From NCBI GenBank assembly GCA_020848055.1, contig JADLBB010000101.1, forward strand, positions 1 through 11,780: a stretch of DNA of 11,780 nucleotides. Reading direction: 5' to 3'. Below, in pieces: positions 5,894 to 11,780 of the stretch. How positions within the stretch are numbered: the stretch's first letter is position 1; each line of letters opens with the position of its first letter. The notes below the pieces were generated by a model. It made no database searches, was not told the origin of the DNA, and saw only the letters and a program-made list of their open reading frames with translations. The translations under genes were made by a program, and so were the position numbers. This DNA is from Chloroflexota bacterium. GTDB lineage: Bacteria; Chloroflexota; Limnocylindria; QHBO01.

Positions 5894-6699
5894 GCCCGGC
5901 CGGCGGCACGCTCCGCATCTGCGCCATCGGCGACATCATCGGCAAGCCGGGTCGGCTGGCGGTGACGCGGGTCCTGCCGTCGCTGCGACGCGAGCTTGGA
6001 CTGGACGTCGTCATCGCCAACGGCGAGAACACCGCGGCCGGTGCCGGCCTGACGCCCAGCCTGGCAGAGGAACTGCTGGCGGCGGGCGTCGACGTCATCA
6101 CCTCGGGCAACCACATCTGGGACAAGCGCGAGATCTACGGCTACCTCGACACGGACCGGCCCGTGCTGCGCCCGATCAACTACCCCGACTCGGCACCCGG
6201 GCGCGGCTGGTTGATCCATCACACCGATGACGGCGACGAGGTTGCCGTGATCAACGCGATGGGCCGCGTGTTCATGAACCAGCTGGATTCGCCGTTCACC
6301 ACGCTTGACGCGCTGCTGGATCAGGGCGCCGATCCACTGCCACCGATCCGGATCGTCGACTTCCATTGCGAGATCACCAGCGAGAAGAACGCGCTGGGCT
6401 GGTACCTGGACGGCCGCGTCAGCGCCGTGGTCGGCACGCACACCCACGTCCCGACCGCCGATGCGCGCCTGCTGCCCGGCGGGACGGCGTACATCAGCGA
6501 CATCGGCATGACCGGGCCGCGCGACTCCATCATCGGCTTCAGCCTCGAGACCGTCCTGCCGCGCTTCACCGAGCACCTTCCGACGCGCTTCGCGGTGGCG
6601 GACGGGCCGGTGACACTCAATGCCGCGGTGATCGACGTTGACCACGCAAGCGGTCGGGCGAGCGGGATCCAGCTCGTCCAGCGGCTCGTCGAGATCTGA
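5890..6699 (+). CDS. ymdB: YmdB-type metallophosphoesterase (TIGR00282-like, 2',3'-cyclic nucleotide phosphodiesterase)
   Basis: Dinuclear-metal phosphodiesterase of the Bacillus YmdB family (unrelated to the E. coli macrodomain protein of the same name). Relatives hydrolyse cyclic nucleotides and affect biofilm or sporulation decisions. The protein is 269 residues. Metal and active-site motifs are all present: GDIIGKPGR (14-22, D15), ANGEN (43-47, E46 and N47), SGNHIWD (72-78, N74), VDFHCEITSEK (156-166, H159) and VGTHTHVPTAD (181-191, H184 and H186). It begins with GTG inside the overlapping GTGA of the rny stop, implying translational coupling. The first nine residues (MSPAGGTLR) are a short extension before the usual first strand. 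Adjacency to rny matches many genomes and hints at joint work in RNA turnover. Cytoplasmic, with no signal peptide. Confidence 0.94.
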   Translation: MSPAGGTLRICAIGDIIGKPGRLAVTRVLPSLRRELGLDVVIANGENTAAGAGLTPSLAEELLAAGVDVITSGNHIWDKREIYGYLDTDRPVLRPINYPDSAPGRGWLIHHTDDGDEVAVINAMGRVFMNQLDSPFTTLDALLDQGADPLPPIRIVDFHCEITSEKNALGWYLDGRVSAVVGTHTHVPTADARLLPGGTAYISDIGMTGPRDSIIGFSLETVLPRFTEHLPTRFAVADGPVTLNAAVIDVDHASGRASGIQLVQRLVEI

Positions 6700-6712
6700 T
6701 CCTGCGCCGGGT

Positions 6713-6736
6713 TGACCAGGCCACCTGACCAGGCCA
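6713..6736 (+). repeat. Short tandem direct repeat before miaA
   Basis: TGACCAGGCCA occurs twice, at 6713-6723 and 6726-6736 (period 13), in the 54-base gap between the phosphodiesterase gene and miaA. It may be a regulator site or simply a duplicated spacer. No -10 sequence is evident after it. Confidence 0.5.
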
Positions 6737-6753
6737 GTCGAGCAACCCCAGCC

Positions 6754-7692
6754 ATGCCGATGCTGGCCATAGTCGGACCGACCGCCTCTGGCAAGTCCGA
6801 CCTGGCGATGGCGCTCGCCCGGCGGATCGGGATCGAGATCGTGGTGGCCGACTCGCGCCAGGCGTACACCGGGATGGACGTGGGCACCGCCAAGCCGGAT
6901 GCCGATGCACGCGCGGCCGTCCCACACCACCTGCTCGACCTGGTCGCGCCCGACGAGCCGTTCACGGTGGCGCAATGGGTCGAGCATGCGCGCGACGTCG
7001 TGCCGGCGATCGCCGCTCGCGACCGGATGCCAGTGCTGGTCGGAGGCACCGGCCTGTACGTGGCGGCGCTCGTCGACGGGCACGACTACGCGGCCCAGCC
7101 GTGGTCGCCCGAGGTTCGGAACCGCCTGGAGGCAGAGCTCGAAGCGGCTGGCCTCGAGGCGCTGGCTGGCCGGCTGGAGCGGCTCGATCCCGACGTGGCC
7201 GCCCGGATTGACCGCGCCAACCCGCGGCGCGTCCTGCGCGCCCTCGAACGAGCCGAGCTCGGGATGCTCGGCACCGAGCTGCGCCTGGCGCCCGCCCCGG
7301 GGCCCGTCAGGCTGATCGGCATCCGCCGTCCGCGCGAGGTGCTGTACCGACGCATCGACGCGCGGGCCACGGCCATGTTCACCCAGGATGGTCTGCTGCG
7401 GGAGGTCGAAGGCCTGGTCGCGCGCGGGTACGGGCCATGGCTGCGCCCCGTGAGCGGCCACGGCTACCGCGAGGCCGTCCGCCATCTGTCAGGGGAATGG
7501 GGGATCGAACGGGCGATCGAGGTCACTGCGCGTCGGACGCGCCAGTACGCCAAGCGCCAGGTCTCCTGGTTCGGACGCGACGTCCGGATCACGTGGATCG
7601 ATGCCGAAGACCGGCCGGCCGACGACCCGGAGATCGTCGAACGCGCGACGGCCGTTGCCGTTCAGCTGACCGAGGACAGCCCTATCGACTGA
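6754..7692 (+). CDS. miaA: tRNA dimethylallyltransferase MiaA
   Basis: Transfers a dimethylallyl group to N6 of A37 next to the anticodon of tRNAs reading UNN codons. From ATG 6754 it is 312 residues. Motifs: P-loop GPTASGKS (8-15), VADSRQAYTGMDVGTAKP (31-48) for tRNA and substrate contact, PHHLLDLVAPDEPFTVAQW (57-75), VLVGGTGLYVAALVDG (94-109), ANPRRVLRALE (155-165), GYREAV (237-242) and the C-terminal RTRQYAKRQVSWF (261-273). A TTG at 6712 opens the same frame but lies in the spacer repeat and adds a non-family N terminus, so 6754 (or the ATG at 6760) is preferred. No clear ribosome binding site is visible. The last 31 bases overlap the 3' end of the converging GGDEF-EAL gene, leaving no space for a separate terminator. 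Confidence 0.95.
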   Translation: MPMLAIVGPTASGKSDLAMALARRIGIEIVVADSRQAYTGMDVGTAKPDADARAAVPHHLLDLVAPDEPFTVAQWVEHARDVVPAIAARDRMPVLVGGTGLYVAALVDGHDYAAQPWSPEVRNRLEAELEAAGLEALAGRLERLDPDVAARIDRANPRRVLRALERAELGMLGTELRLAPAPGPVRLIGIRRPREVLYRRIDARATAMFTQDGLLREVEGLVARGYGPWLRPVSGHGYREAVRHLSGEWGIERAIEVTARRTRQYAKRQVSWFGRDVRITWIDAEDRPADDPEIVERATAVAVQLTEDSPID

Positions 7693-9218
7693 CGCCAGGC
7701 GGAGATCCCGCCGGCCTCGACCCGCGACTCGGGCACCACGTCCTCCAGCGCGCCGGGACGTCCGAGATGGTGCCCCTGTCCCGCCTGCACGCCCAGCGCG
7801 TGGAGGCTGGGCAGCTGCGACGCATGTTCGATGCCCTCTGCCACCACCAGCGCGCCCATGCGATTGGCCAGCTCGACCACCGATCCGATCACCGCCCCCG
7901 ACGGGCCTTCCGAGGCCGAGCGCTGCACGAGGTCGAGGTCGACCTTGATGATGTCGAACGTGAGCTCCGACAGCAGCCGCAGGCCGGCGTTGCCGGCGCC
8001 CACGTCGTCGGCGGCAAAGCGAATCCCGGCGCGCCGGCAGGCCTCCAGCCGCTCGCGCACCCGCGCCGGCTCATGCAGCGCGTGGTGTTCGGTCATCTCG
8101 ATCACCAGCCGATCTGGCGGGAAGTCGTGACGGCCCAGCAGTCCGAGCATGGCGCTGCTGCCGAACTCGGGCGCCTCGATCGTGGCGGGGCTGAGATTGA
8201 GCGTCAGGAACATGTCGGCCGGCAGGTGCCTGGCGCCCGCCAGGATCCGATCGGCACAGGCCAATTCGAGGGCCGTCAGGCGACCGCCCGCCTCGGCCGC
8301 GGCGAGCATGGCGCCCACGTCGTCGAACGGCGCCGGCGGCACCGGGCGGATCAGGCCCTCGACGCCCAGGATCCGTCCACTGGCCAGCGCCACGATGGGC
8401 TGGTACACCGCGCTGAGCAAGCCGCGCGCGATGACGTCGGAGATCGCGGCGGCCGAGCCGTGGACATCGGTCTCGTTGACGACCTCGATGCTGGCGTCGT
8501 AGCCAACCACATCGGTCCGTCCACCGCGCTTGGCGGCGTACAGCGCGCCATCGGCCATGGAGTACAAGCGGGCGCGATCGGCTGCCGGGTCTGGGATGGC
8601 GGCCACGCCACCGGAGAAGGAGAGTGACTGCAGGTCCTCGTGCTGCATCGCCGGCTGCAGGGCCTGGGCCAGCAGGCGGCGTCCGAGCATGCGGGCACTG
8701 TCGAAGTCGGTGGCCGGCATGATGACGGCGAACTCGTCTCCGCCGACCCGGTAGGCACGGTCGCTGCGCCGCAGCCCGACCGACAGAAGCCGGCCGAAGC
8801 CACGCAGGGCGCGGTCGCCGGCAGCGTGGCCGCGCGAGTCATTGAGCTGCTTGAACTCGTCGAGGTCGATCAGCAGCAGTGCGATGGGCGCACCCTCGGA
8901 GAGCGCCGTCGCCACCAGGCGGTCCAGGTCCTCGTGGAAGGCACGATGGTTGCCGAGGCCGGTGAGCTGGTCGCGCAGCGCATCGGCAACCGCTGCCTCG
9001 TAGCGGACCTGCAGGTCGGCCTGCACGGCGACGAGCGGCTTGACCGTGCGTGGCATGACCAAGGCCGCGACGAGCAGCCCGACGACCGTCGCCACCGCGG
9101 TGCCCGGCAGGGGGTCCAACCTGCCAAGGTCCAGTGCCACGCGGCCGGCCACGCCGAAGGCGGCCAGCGCCACCAGGACGCCGACCAGCATGCGTCGCAT
9201 CAGCGTCACGGTGCTCAT
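7662..9218 (-). CDS. Membrane-anchored GGDEF-EAL protein (cyclic-di-GMP synthase/phosphodiesterase)
   Basis: Bifunctional-looking cyclic-di-GMP turnover protein of 518 residues from ATG 9218. Order of parts: two closely spaced transmembrane helices (about 9-28 and 37-56) with no recognisable sensor domain; a GGDEF domain (about 80-240) with LLLIDLDEFKQLND, intact GGDEF at 159-163 and an RxxD inhibitory site at 150-153; and an EAL domain (about 255-495). The EAL signature reads EGL (287-289). Expected metal and catalytic residues remain: N341 in LNLSP, E374 in VIEMTE, D404 and D405 in ADDVGAGN, K425 in IIKVD, E461 in AEGIE and Q481 in QGHHLGRP. Both activities are therefore possible, probably with product feedback. 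An earlier in-frame ATG at 9281 would add 21 residues and start at the edge of a palindrome. The frame stays open rightward through hflX only as a high-GC shadow. Confidence 0.93.
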   Translation of the reverse strand: MSTVTLMRRMLVGVLVALAAFGVAGRVALDLGRLDPLPGTAVATVVGLLVAALVMPRTVKPLVAVQADLQVRYEAAVADALRDQLTGLGNHRAFHEDLDRLVATALSEGAPIALLLIDLDEFKQLNDSRGHAAGDRALRGFGRLLSVGLRRSDRAYRVGGDEFAVIMPATDFDSARMLGRRLLAQALQPAMQHEDLQSLSFSGGVAAIPDPAADRARLYSMADGALYAAKRGGRTDVVGYDASIEVVNETDVHGSAAAISDVIARGLLSAVYQPIVALASGRILGVEGLIRPVPPAPFDDVGAMLAAAEAGGRLTALELACADRILAGARHLPADMFLTLNLSPATIEAPEFGSSAMLGLLGRHDFPPDRLVIEMTEHHALHEPARVRERLEACRRAGIRFAADDVGAGNAGLRLLSELTFDIIKVDLDLVQRSASEGPSGAVIGSVVELANRMGALVVAEGIEHASQLPSLHALGVQAGQGHHLGRPGALEDVVPESRVEAGGISAWRQSIGLSSVS

Positions 9219-9280
9219 GGCGCGTGCCGCCGAGGCCGTTGCCGAACGATCCACGCACAACTCCACTGCGGGGCCAGTCA

Positions 9281-9296
9281 TCGGTACCGGTACCGA
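9281..9296. promoter_or_regulatory. Perfect 16-base palindrome in the GGDEF-EAL/hflX divergent gap (likely operator)
   Basis: TCGGTACCGGTACCGA is its own reverse complement and contains two GGTACC cores 6 bases apart. A perfect 16-base palindrome is expected roughly 0.2 times in a window this long. It lies 63 bases upstream of the GGDEF-EAL ATG and 76 bases upstream of the hflX ATG, where a dimeric regulator of one or both genes would bind. The regulator is unknown. Confidence 0.5.
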
Positions 9297-9306
9297 CAGG
9301 ACCTGT
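9296..9306. promoter_or_regulatory. Second palindrome abutting the first
   Basis: ACAGGACCTGT has perfect 5-base arms around one central A and shares its first base with the preceding palindrome. On its own it could be chance. Its position next to the 16-base palindrome makes a composite binding region more likely. Confidence 0.3.
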
Positions 9307-9339
9307 ATGAAGCAATTGCGGGCGTCGTGCATCAGGACC

Positions 9340-9350
9340 TTGGTACCGAA
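9340..9350. promoter_or_regulatory. Third GGTACC-containing near-palindrome upstream of hflX
   Basis: TTGGTACCGAA repeats the GGTACCGA core of the 16-base palindrome. Its GGTACC centre is 53 bases (about five helical turns) from the nearer core of that palindrome, a spacing that would place both on the same DNA face. It lies 7 bases before a TACGAT -10-like hexamer. Confidence 0.35.
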
Positions 9351-9356
9351 TGCGGC

Positions 9357-9362
9357 TACGAT
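9357..9362 (+). promoter_or_regulatory. Possible hflX -10 element
   Basis: TACGAT fits TAnnnT and ends 9 bases before the hflX ATG, so a transcript would begin at or just before the start codon. GGGG at 9363-9366 is the only purine-rich stretch that could serve as a ribosome binding site. No clear -35 is seen at standard spacing. Confidence 0.3.
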
Positions 9363-9371
9363 GGGGCACCG

Positions 9372-10667
9372 ATGCCCGAACGTGAACGCATGATCGATTT
9401 GACCGCGCCCACCGAGCGCGCCTTCCTCATCGGCCTCGATGACCCGTCCGATGGCCGCTGGCCGGTGCAGCGTTCGCTGGCCGAGCTCGCGGCACTGGCC
9501 CAGACGGCCGGCGCCACGGTCGTCGGTTCGGCCGTCCAGCGACGCCCGGCGCCGGACCCGGTGTGGTACTTCGGACGAGGGCGCGCCGCCGAGCTGGTTG
9601 ACGATAAGGCGATGACCGACTTCAACCTGCTCATCGTTGACGACGAGATCGAGCCGAATCAGCAGCGCAGCCTCGAGAAGCTGCTCGACTGCAAGGTGCT
9701 GGACCGCTCCGCCCTGATCATCGACATCTTCGCCCGCCACGCGACGACCCGCGAAGGGCGGCTGCAGGTCGAGCTGGCCGCGCTCGAGTACCACCTGCCT
9801 CGGCTGACCCGGATGTGGACCCACCTGTCGCGAACCGGCGGTGGCATCGGGACCCGCGGGCCGGGCGAGAGCCAGCTCGAGACGGACCGGCGCCTGGTGC
9901 GCGAGAAGATCAAGAAGATCCGCGCCGATCTCGCCGACGTGACGCAGCACCGCTCCACCGCCGCGCGCCGCCGTGACCAGCACGACGTCGCCACGATCGC
10001 CCTGGTCGGATACACCAACGCGGGCAAGTCGACGCTGCTCAACGCCATGGCCGGGGCGAACCTGTTCGTGGCCGACATGCTGTTCGCCACGCTCGACCCC
10101 ACCAGCCGCCAGGTGGCGCTTCCGAGCGGGCGCGTCGTGGTCGCGACCGATACCGTCGGCTTCATCAACAAGCTGCCGCACGACCTGGTCGATGCCTTCA
10201 GGGCGACCCTCGAAGAGGTCATGCGGGCCGACCTGCTGCTCGAGGTGGTGGACGCATCGGACCCCGATTTCCTGGGCCAGCAGGACGCGGTCCAGGCCGT
10301 GCTCGACCAGCTCGGAGCCGGCGACAAGCCGCGCATCACCGTGTTCAACAAGGTCGACCTGCTGCCCGATGACGCCGGCACGCCACCGCCGTCCGCCAAC
10401 GCGTGCTTCGTCAGCGCCTGCACCGGGCAGGGGATCGATGTGCTGCTCGGCATGGTCAACGAGGCGCTGCGCGCCCAACTGGTGGCCGTCGACACGGTCG
10501 TCCCGTACGATCGCGGCGAACTCGTGGCCCGTGCCCGCCTGGCCGGGGACGTCGAGGAGCGCTACGAGGCCGGTGGAGTCAGGATCAGCGGACACCTGCC
10601 AGCGGCGATCGCGTCCGAGCTGTCAGCCGCCGGACCGCGGCGCCGTCGTCCTGCTCGCACGGCCTGA
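9372..10667 (+). CDS. hflX: GTPase HflX
   Basis: Ribosome-associated GTPase that binds 50S/70S particles and, in studied species, splits stalled or heat-damaged ribosomes. From ATG 9372 it is 431 residues. The N-terminal HflX domain holds VWYFGRGRAAELVDD (64-78) and LIIDIFARHATTREGRLQVELA (115-136). The glycine-rich GGGIGTRGPGESQLE (156-170) is the family signature, followed by a basic helical linker (about 172-202). G-domain motifs: G1 GYTNAGKS (213-220), G2 region FATLDPTSR (238-246), G3 DTVGF (260-264), G4 NKVD (326-329) and G5 SAC (348-350). The C-terminal part ends in a basic tail (GPRRRRPARTA). The in-frame ATG at 9390 is an alternative start. It is divergent from the GGDEF-EAL gene across a palindrome-rich gap, and the next gene starts 7 bases after its stop. 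Confidence 0.96.
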   Translation: MPERERMIDLTAPTERAFLIGLDDPSDGRWPVQRSLAELAALAQTAGATVVGSAVQRRPAPDPVWYFGRGRAAELVDDKAMTDFNLLIVDDEIEPNQQRSLEKLLDCKVLDRSALIIDIFARHATTREGRLQVELAALEYHLPRLTRMWTHLSRTGGGIGTRGPGESQLETDRRLVREKIKKIRADLADVTQHRSTAARRRDQHDVATIALVGYTNAGKSTLLNAMAGANLFVADMLFATLDPTSRQVALPSGRVVVATDTVGFINKLPHDLVDAFRATLEEVMRADLLLEVVDASDPDFLGQQDAVQAVLDQLGAGDKPRITVFNKVDLLPDDAGTPPPSANACFVSACTGQGIDVLLGMVNEALRAQLVAVDTVVPYDRGELVARARLAGDVEERYEAGGVRISGHLPAAIASELSAAGPRRRRPARTA

Positions 10668-10674
10668 GGTCGGC

Positions 10675-11780
10675 ATGCCCGCGCGGCCCGACCTGCTCGA
10701 GGAGCTCCTGGCCCTCGCCGACGACGAGGCCGGAGGACTCGACGCCCTCGACGCGCTGGTCATCGAGCACGGCTGGCCGGGCCTGCGGTTGGTCGGCGCG
10801 GACGGCGCCGACACCGCATGGATGCTCGCGCATCGCGCCACGGATGCGAACGACCGGCGCCGCGCGCTGCTGCCCGCCCTGCGCCAGGCCGTCGAGACGG
10901 GGGACGCCGATCCCCGACATCTGGCAACACTGGCCGATGCGATCGCGGCGGCCGATGGCCTGCCGCAGCCGTACGGCACGATCGCGACGCTCGCCGCCGA
11001 CGGCGAACCCGAGTTCCTGCATCCGCTCGAGGATCCCGCCGGCCTCGACGCCCGAAGGGCGGCAATCCGCCTCCCGTCGTTTGCAGCCGATGCGCCCTAC
11101 CTGGCGGCCGGGATCGTGCCCTATGGCCCGGAGCGAGGCTCCATTCCGGTCAACCAGTGGCCGATGATCGTCGAAGGCCACGTCTCGGTCGAGGCGGTCC
11201 TGGCCGCCGGCGTCCGCCCGGTGCACCGCATCTGGGCCACGCGGCCGGGGGATCGCCGCTTCGGCCGGCTTCGGGCCCTGGCGCGCGAACGGGGCGTGCT
11301 CATCGACCAGGTCGCCGCGTCGGTGATCGACGAGCTGGCCCAGGGCTCCAGCCACGGCGGCGTCATCGGCCTGTGCGGCGCACGCCGGCCGCGCTCGATG
11401 ACCCAGCTGCTGACCGAGGTGGGGGACAGTCCGTTCATCGTCATGCTCGACGGCATCGAGGATCCGTTCAACTTCGGCCAGGCGGTGCGCGCCCTGTTCG
11501 CGGCGGGCGTGGACGGCCTGGTCGTTCGCCGCAGCTGGGAGACTGCGCTCGCCACCGTCACGCGCAGCTCCGGCGGCGCGACCGAGCTGTTGCCCACCGC
11601 ATCGGTCAGGTCGGCTGTAGAGGCCATCGACGCAGCACGCGCCTCCGGCCTGCGGATCGTGATCGCCGATGCCGGTGGGGACGCCACCGATCAGCATGCG
11701 CTCGACCTGCGCGGCGGCCTGTTCCTGCTCATCGGTGGAGAACGGCGCGGCGTGACCCGTTCGCTGCGCGAAGCCGCCGA
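10675..11780 (+). CDS. DUF6624-like module fused to a SpoU/TrmH-type RNA methyltransferase (3' end beyond window)
   Basis: From ATG 10675 a frame of 368 codons with no stop runs to the window edge. Residues about 5-140 resemble the DUF6624 family: VIEHGWPGLRLVGADGADTAWMLAHRA (29-55), LPALRQAVETGDADPRHLATLADAIAAADGLPQPYGT (66-102) and PLEDPAGLDARRAAIRLP (118-135). Residues about 163-240 look like the substrate-binding N-terminal part of SpoU enzymes (IVEGHVSVEAVLAAG). Residues about 250-368 hold the knotted methyltransferase: motif 1 DGIEDPFNFGQAVR (259-272, N266 and R272), a TRSSGGATELLP stretch (297-308) and motif 2 LLIGGERRGV (351-360, E356). Motif 3 should follow outside the window. The likely role is S-adenosylmethionine-dependent ribose 2'-O-methylation of rRNA or tRNA. 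The target is unknown. GAGGT at 10666-10670 overlaps the hflX stop, implying translational coupling. The DUF6624 match is from memory of the family pattern. Confidence 0.85.
   Translation, partial: MPARPDLLEELLALADDEAGGLDALDALVIEHGWPGLRLVGADGADTAWMLAHRATDANDRRRALLPALRQAVETGDADPRHLATLADAIAAADGLPQPYGTIATLAADGEPEFLHPLEDPAGLDARRAAIRLPSFAADAPYLAAGIVPYGPERGSIPVNQWPMIVEGHVSVEAVLAAGVRPVHRIWATRPGDRRFGRLRALARERGVLIDQVAASVIDELAQGSSHGGVIGLCGARRPRSMTQLLTEVGDSPFIVMLDGIEDPFNFGQAVRALFAAGVDGLVVRRSWETALATVTRSSGGATELLPTASVRSAVEAIDAARASGLRIVIADAGGDATDQHALDLRGGLFLLIGGERRGVTRSLREAA

Noticed and set aside
5881..7485. Leftward 534-codon frame antisense to the phosphodiesterase gene and miaA
   Set aside because: Shadow of two well-supported genes. 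Composition is Arg/Gly/Asp-rich with no domain signature.
8640..9371. Upstream extension of the hflX frame giving a 675-residue protein
   Set aside because: The extension is antisense to the GGDEF domain and adds no family sequence. HflX proteins begin near the ATG at 9372.
9219..10595. Leftward frame of the GGDEF-EAL gene stays open for about 450 more codons, suggesting a 977-residue protein
   Set aside because: The extension is antisense to hflX, whose motifs are intact, and shows no domain of its own. Long antisense frames are expected in such GC-rich DNA. The two membrane helices mark a natural N terminus near 9218.
10585..11697. Leftward 370-codon frame antisense to the DUF6624-SpoU gene
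   Set aside because: The rightward frame carries recognisable domains throughout and continues off the window. The leftward frame has none.
1..11780. CRISPR arrays, tRNA or rRNA genes, insertion sequences, toxin-antitoxin or phage-defence genes
   Set aside because: No regularly spaced repeats, RNA gene signatures, transposase motifs or defence domains were seen. The window is packed with conserved housekeeping genes.

Overview
The window is GC-rich, densely coded bacterial chromosome carrying conserved RNA- and DNA-metabolism genes. It has no tRNA, rRNA, insertion sequence, phage gene or CRISPR array. Three features together fit a GC-rich, non-actinobacterial lineage: neighbouring genes for RNase Y and a YmdB-type phosphodiesterase, a luciferase-like oxidoreductase of the F420/FMN class, and a recA-recX pair. 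My best guess is the Chloroflexota (Limnocylindria/Ellin6529-like soil or freshwater groups). That is inference from gene content, since no marker in the window settles it.

Layout. A few codons of a leftward gene start at the left edge and are divergent from tgt (138-1292, tRNA-guanine transglycosylase). After an intergenic stretch of about 160 bases comes a rightward run: a 57-residue basic protein that is easy to miss (1451-1624), recA (1672-2733), recX (2743-3276), a luciferase-like oxidoreductase (3287-4240), rny (RNase Y, 4364-5893), a ymdB-type phosphodiesterase (5890-6699) and miaA (6754-7692). Most junctions are tight, with 4-base overlaps or gaps of about 10 bases. A membrane-anchored GGDEF-EAL protein (9218 down to 7662) runs leftward and overlaps the miaA end by 31 bases. 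Divergent from it, hflX (9372-10667) is followed 7 bases later by a reading frame still open at the right edge (from 10675). That frame encodes a DUF6624-like module fused to a SpoU/TrmH-type RNA methyltransferase.

How the genes fit together. Most act on RNA or the ribosome: tgt and miaA modify anticodon loops (positions 34 and 37), rny starts mRNA decay, the YmdB relative cleaves cyclic nucleotides, HflX splits or rescues ribosomes, and the SpoU domain would 2'-O-methylate rRNA or tRNA. recA and recX form the recombination/SOS pair. The GGDEF-EAL protein adds cyclic-di-GMP turnover.

Most notable points: the DUF6624-SpoU fusion; the 152-base GGDEF-EAL/hflX divergent gap, which holds a perfect 16-base palindrome, a second palindrome abutting it and a third related site; loss of the usual Cys-x-Pro-x-Pro loop in the Tgt substrate pocket; the small basic protein before recA; and -10-like hexamers exactly 7 bases before the ATG of two genes, suggesting leaderless transcripts. 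No clearly new multi-gene system is present. The oddities lie inside otherwise familiar genes and in the spaces between them.
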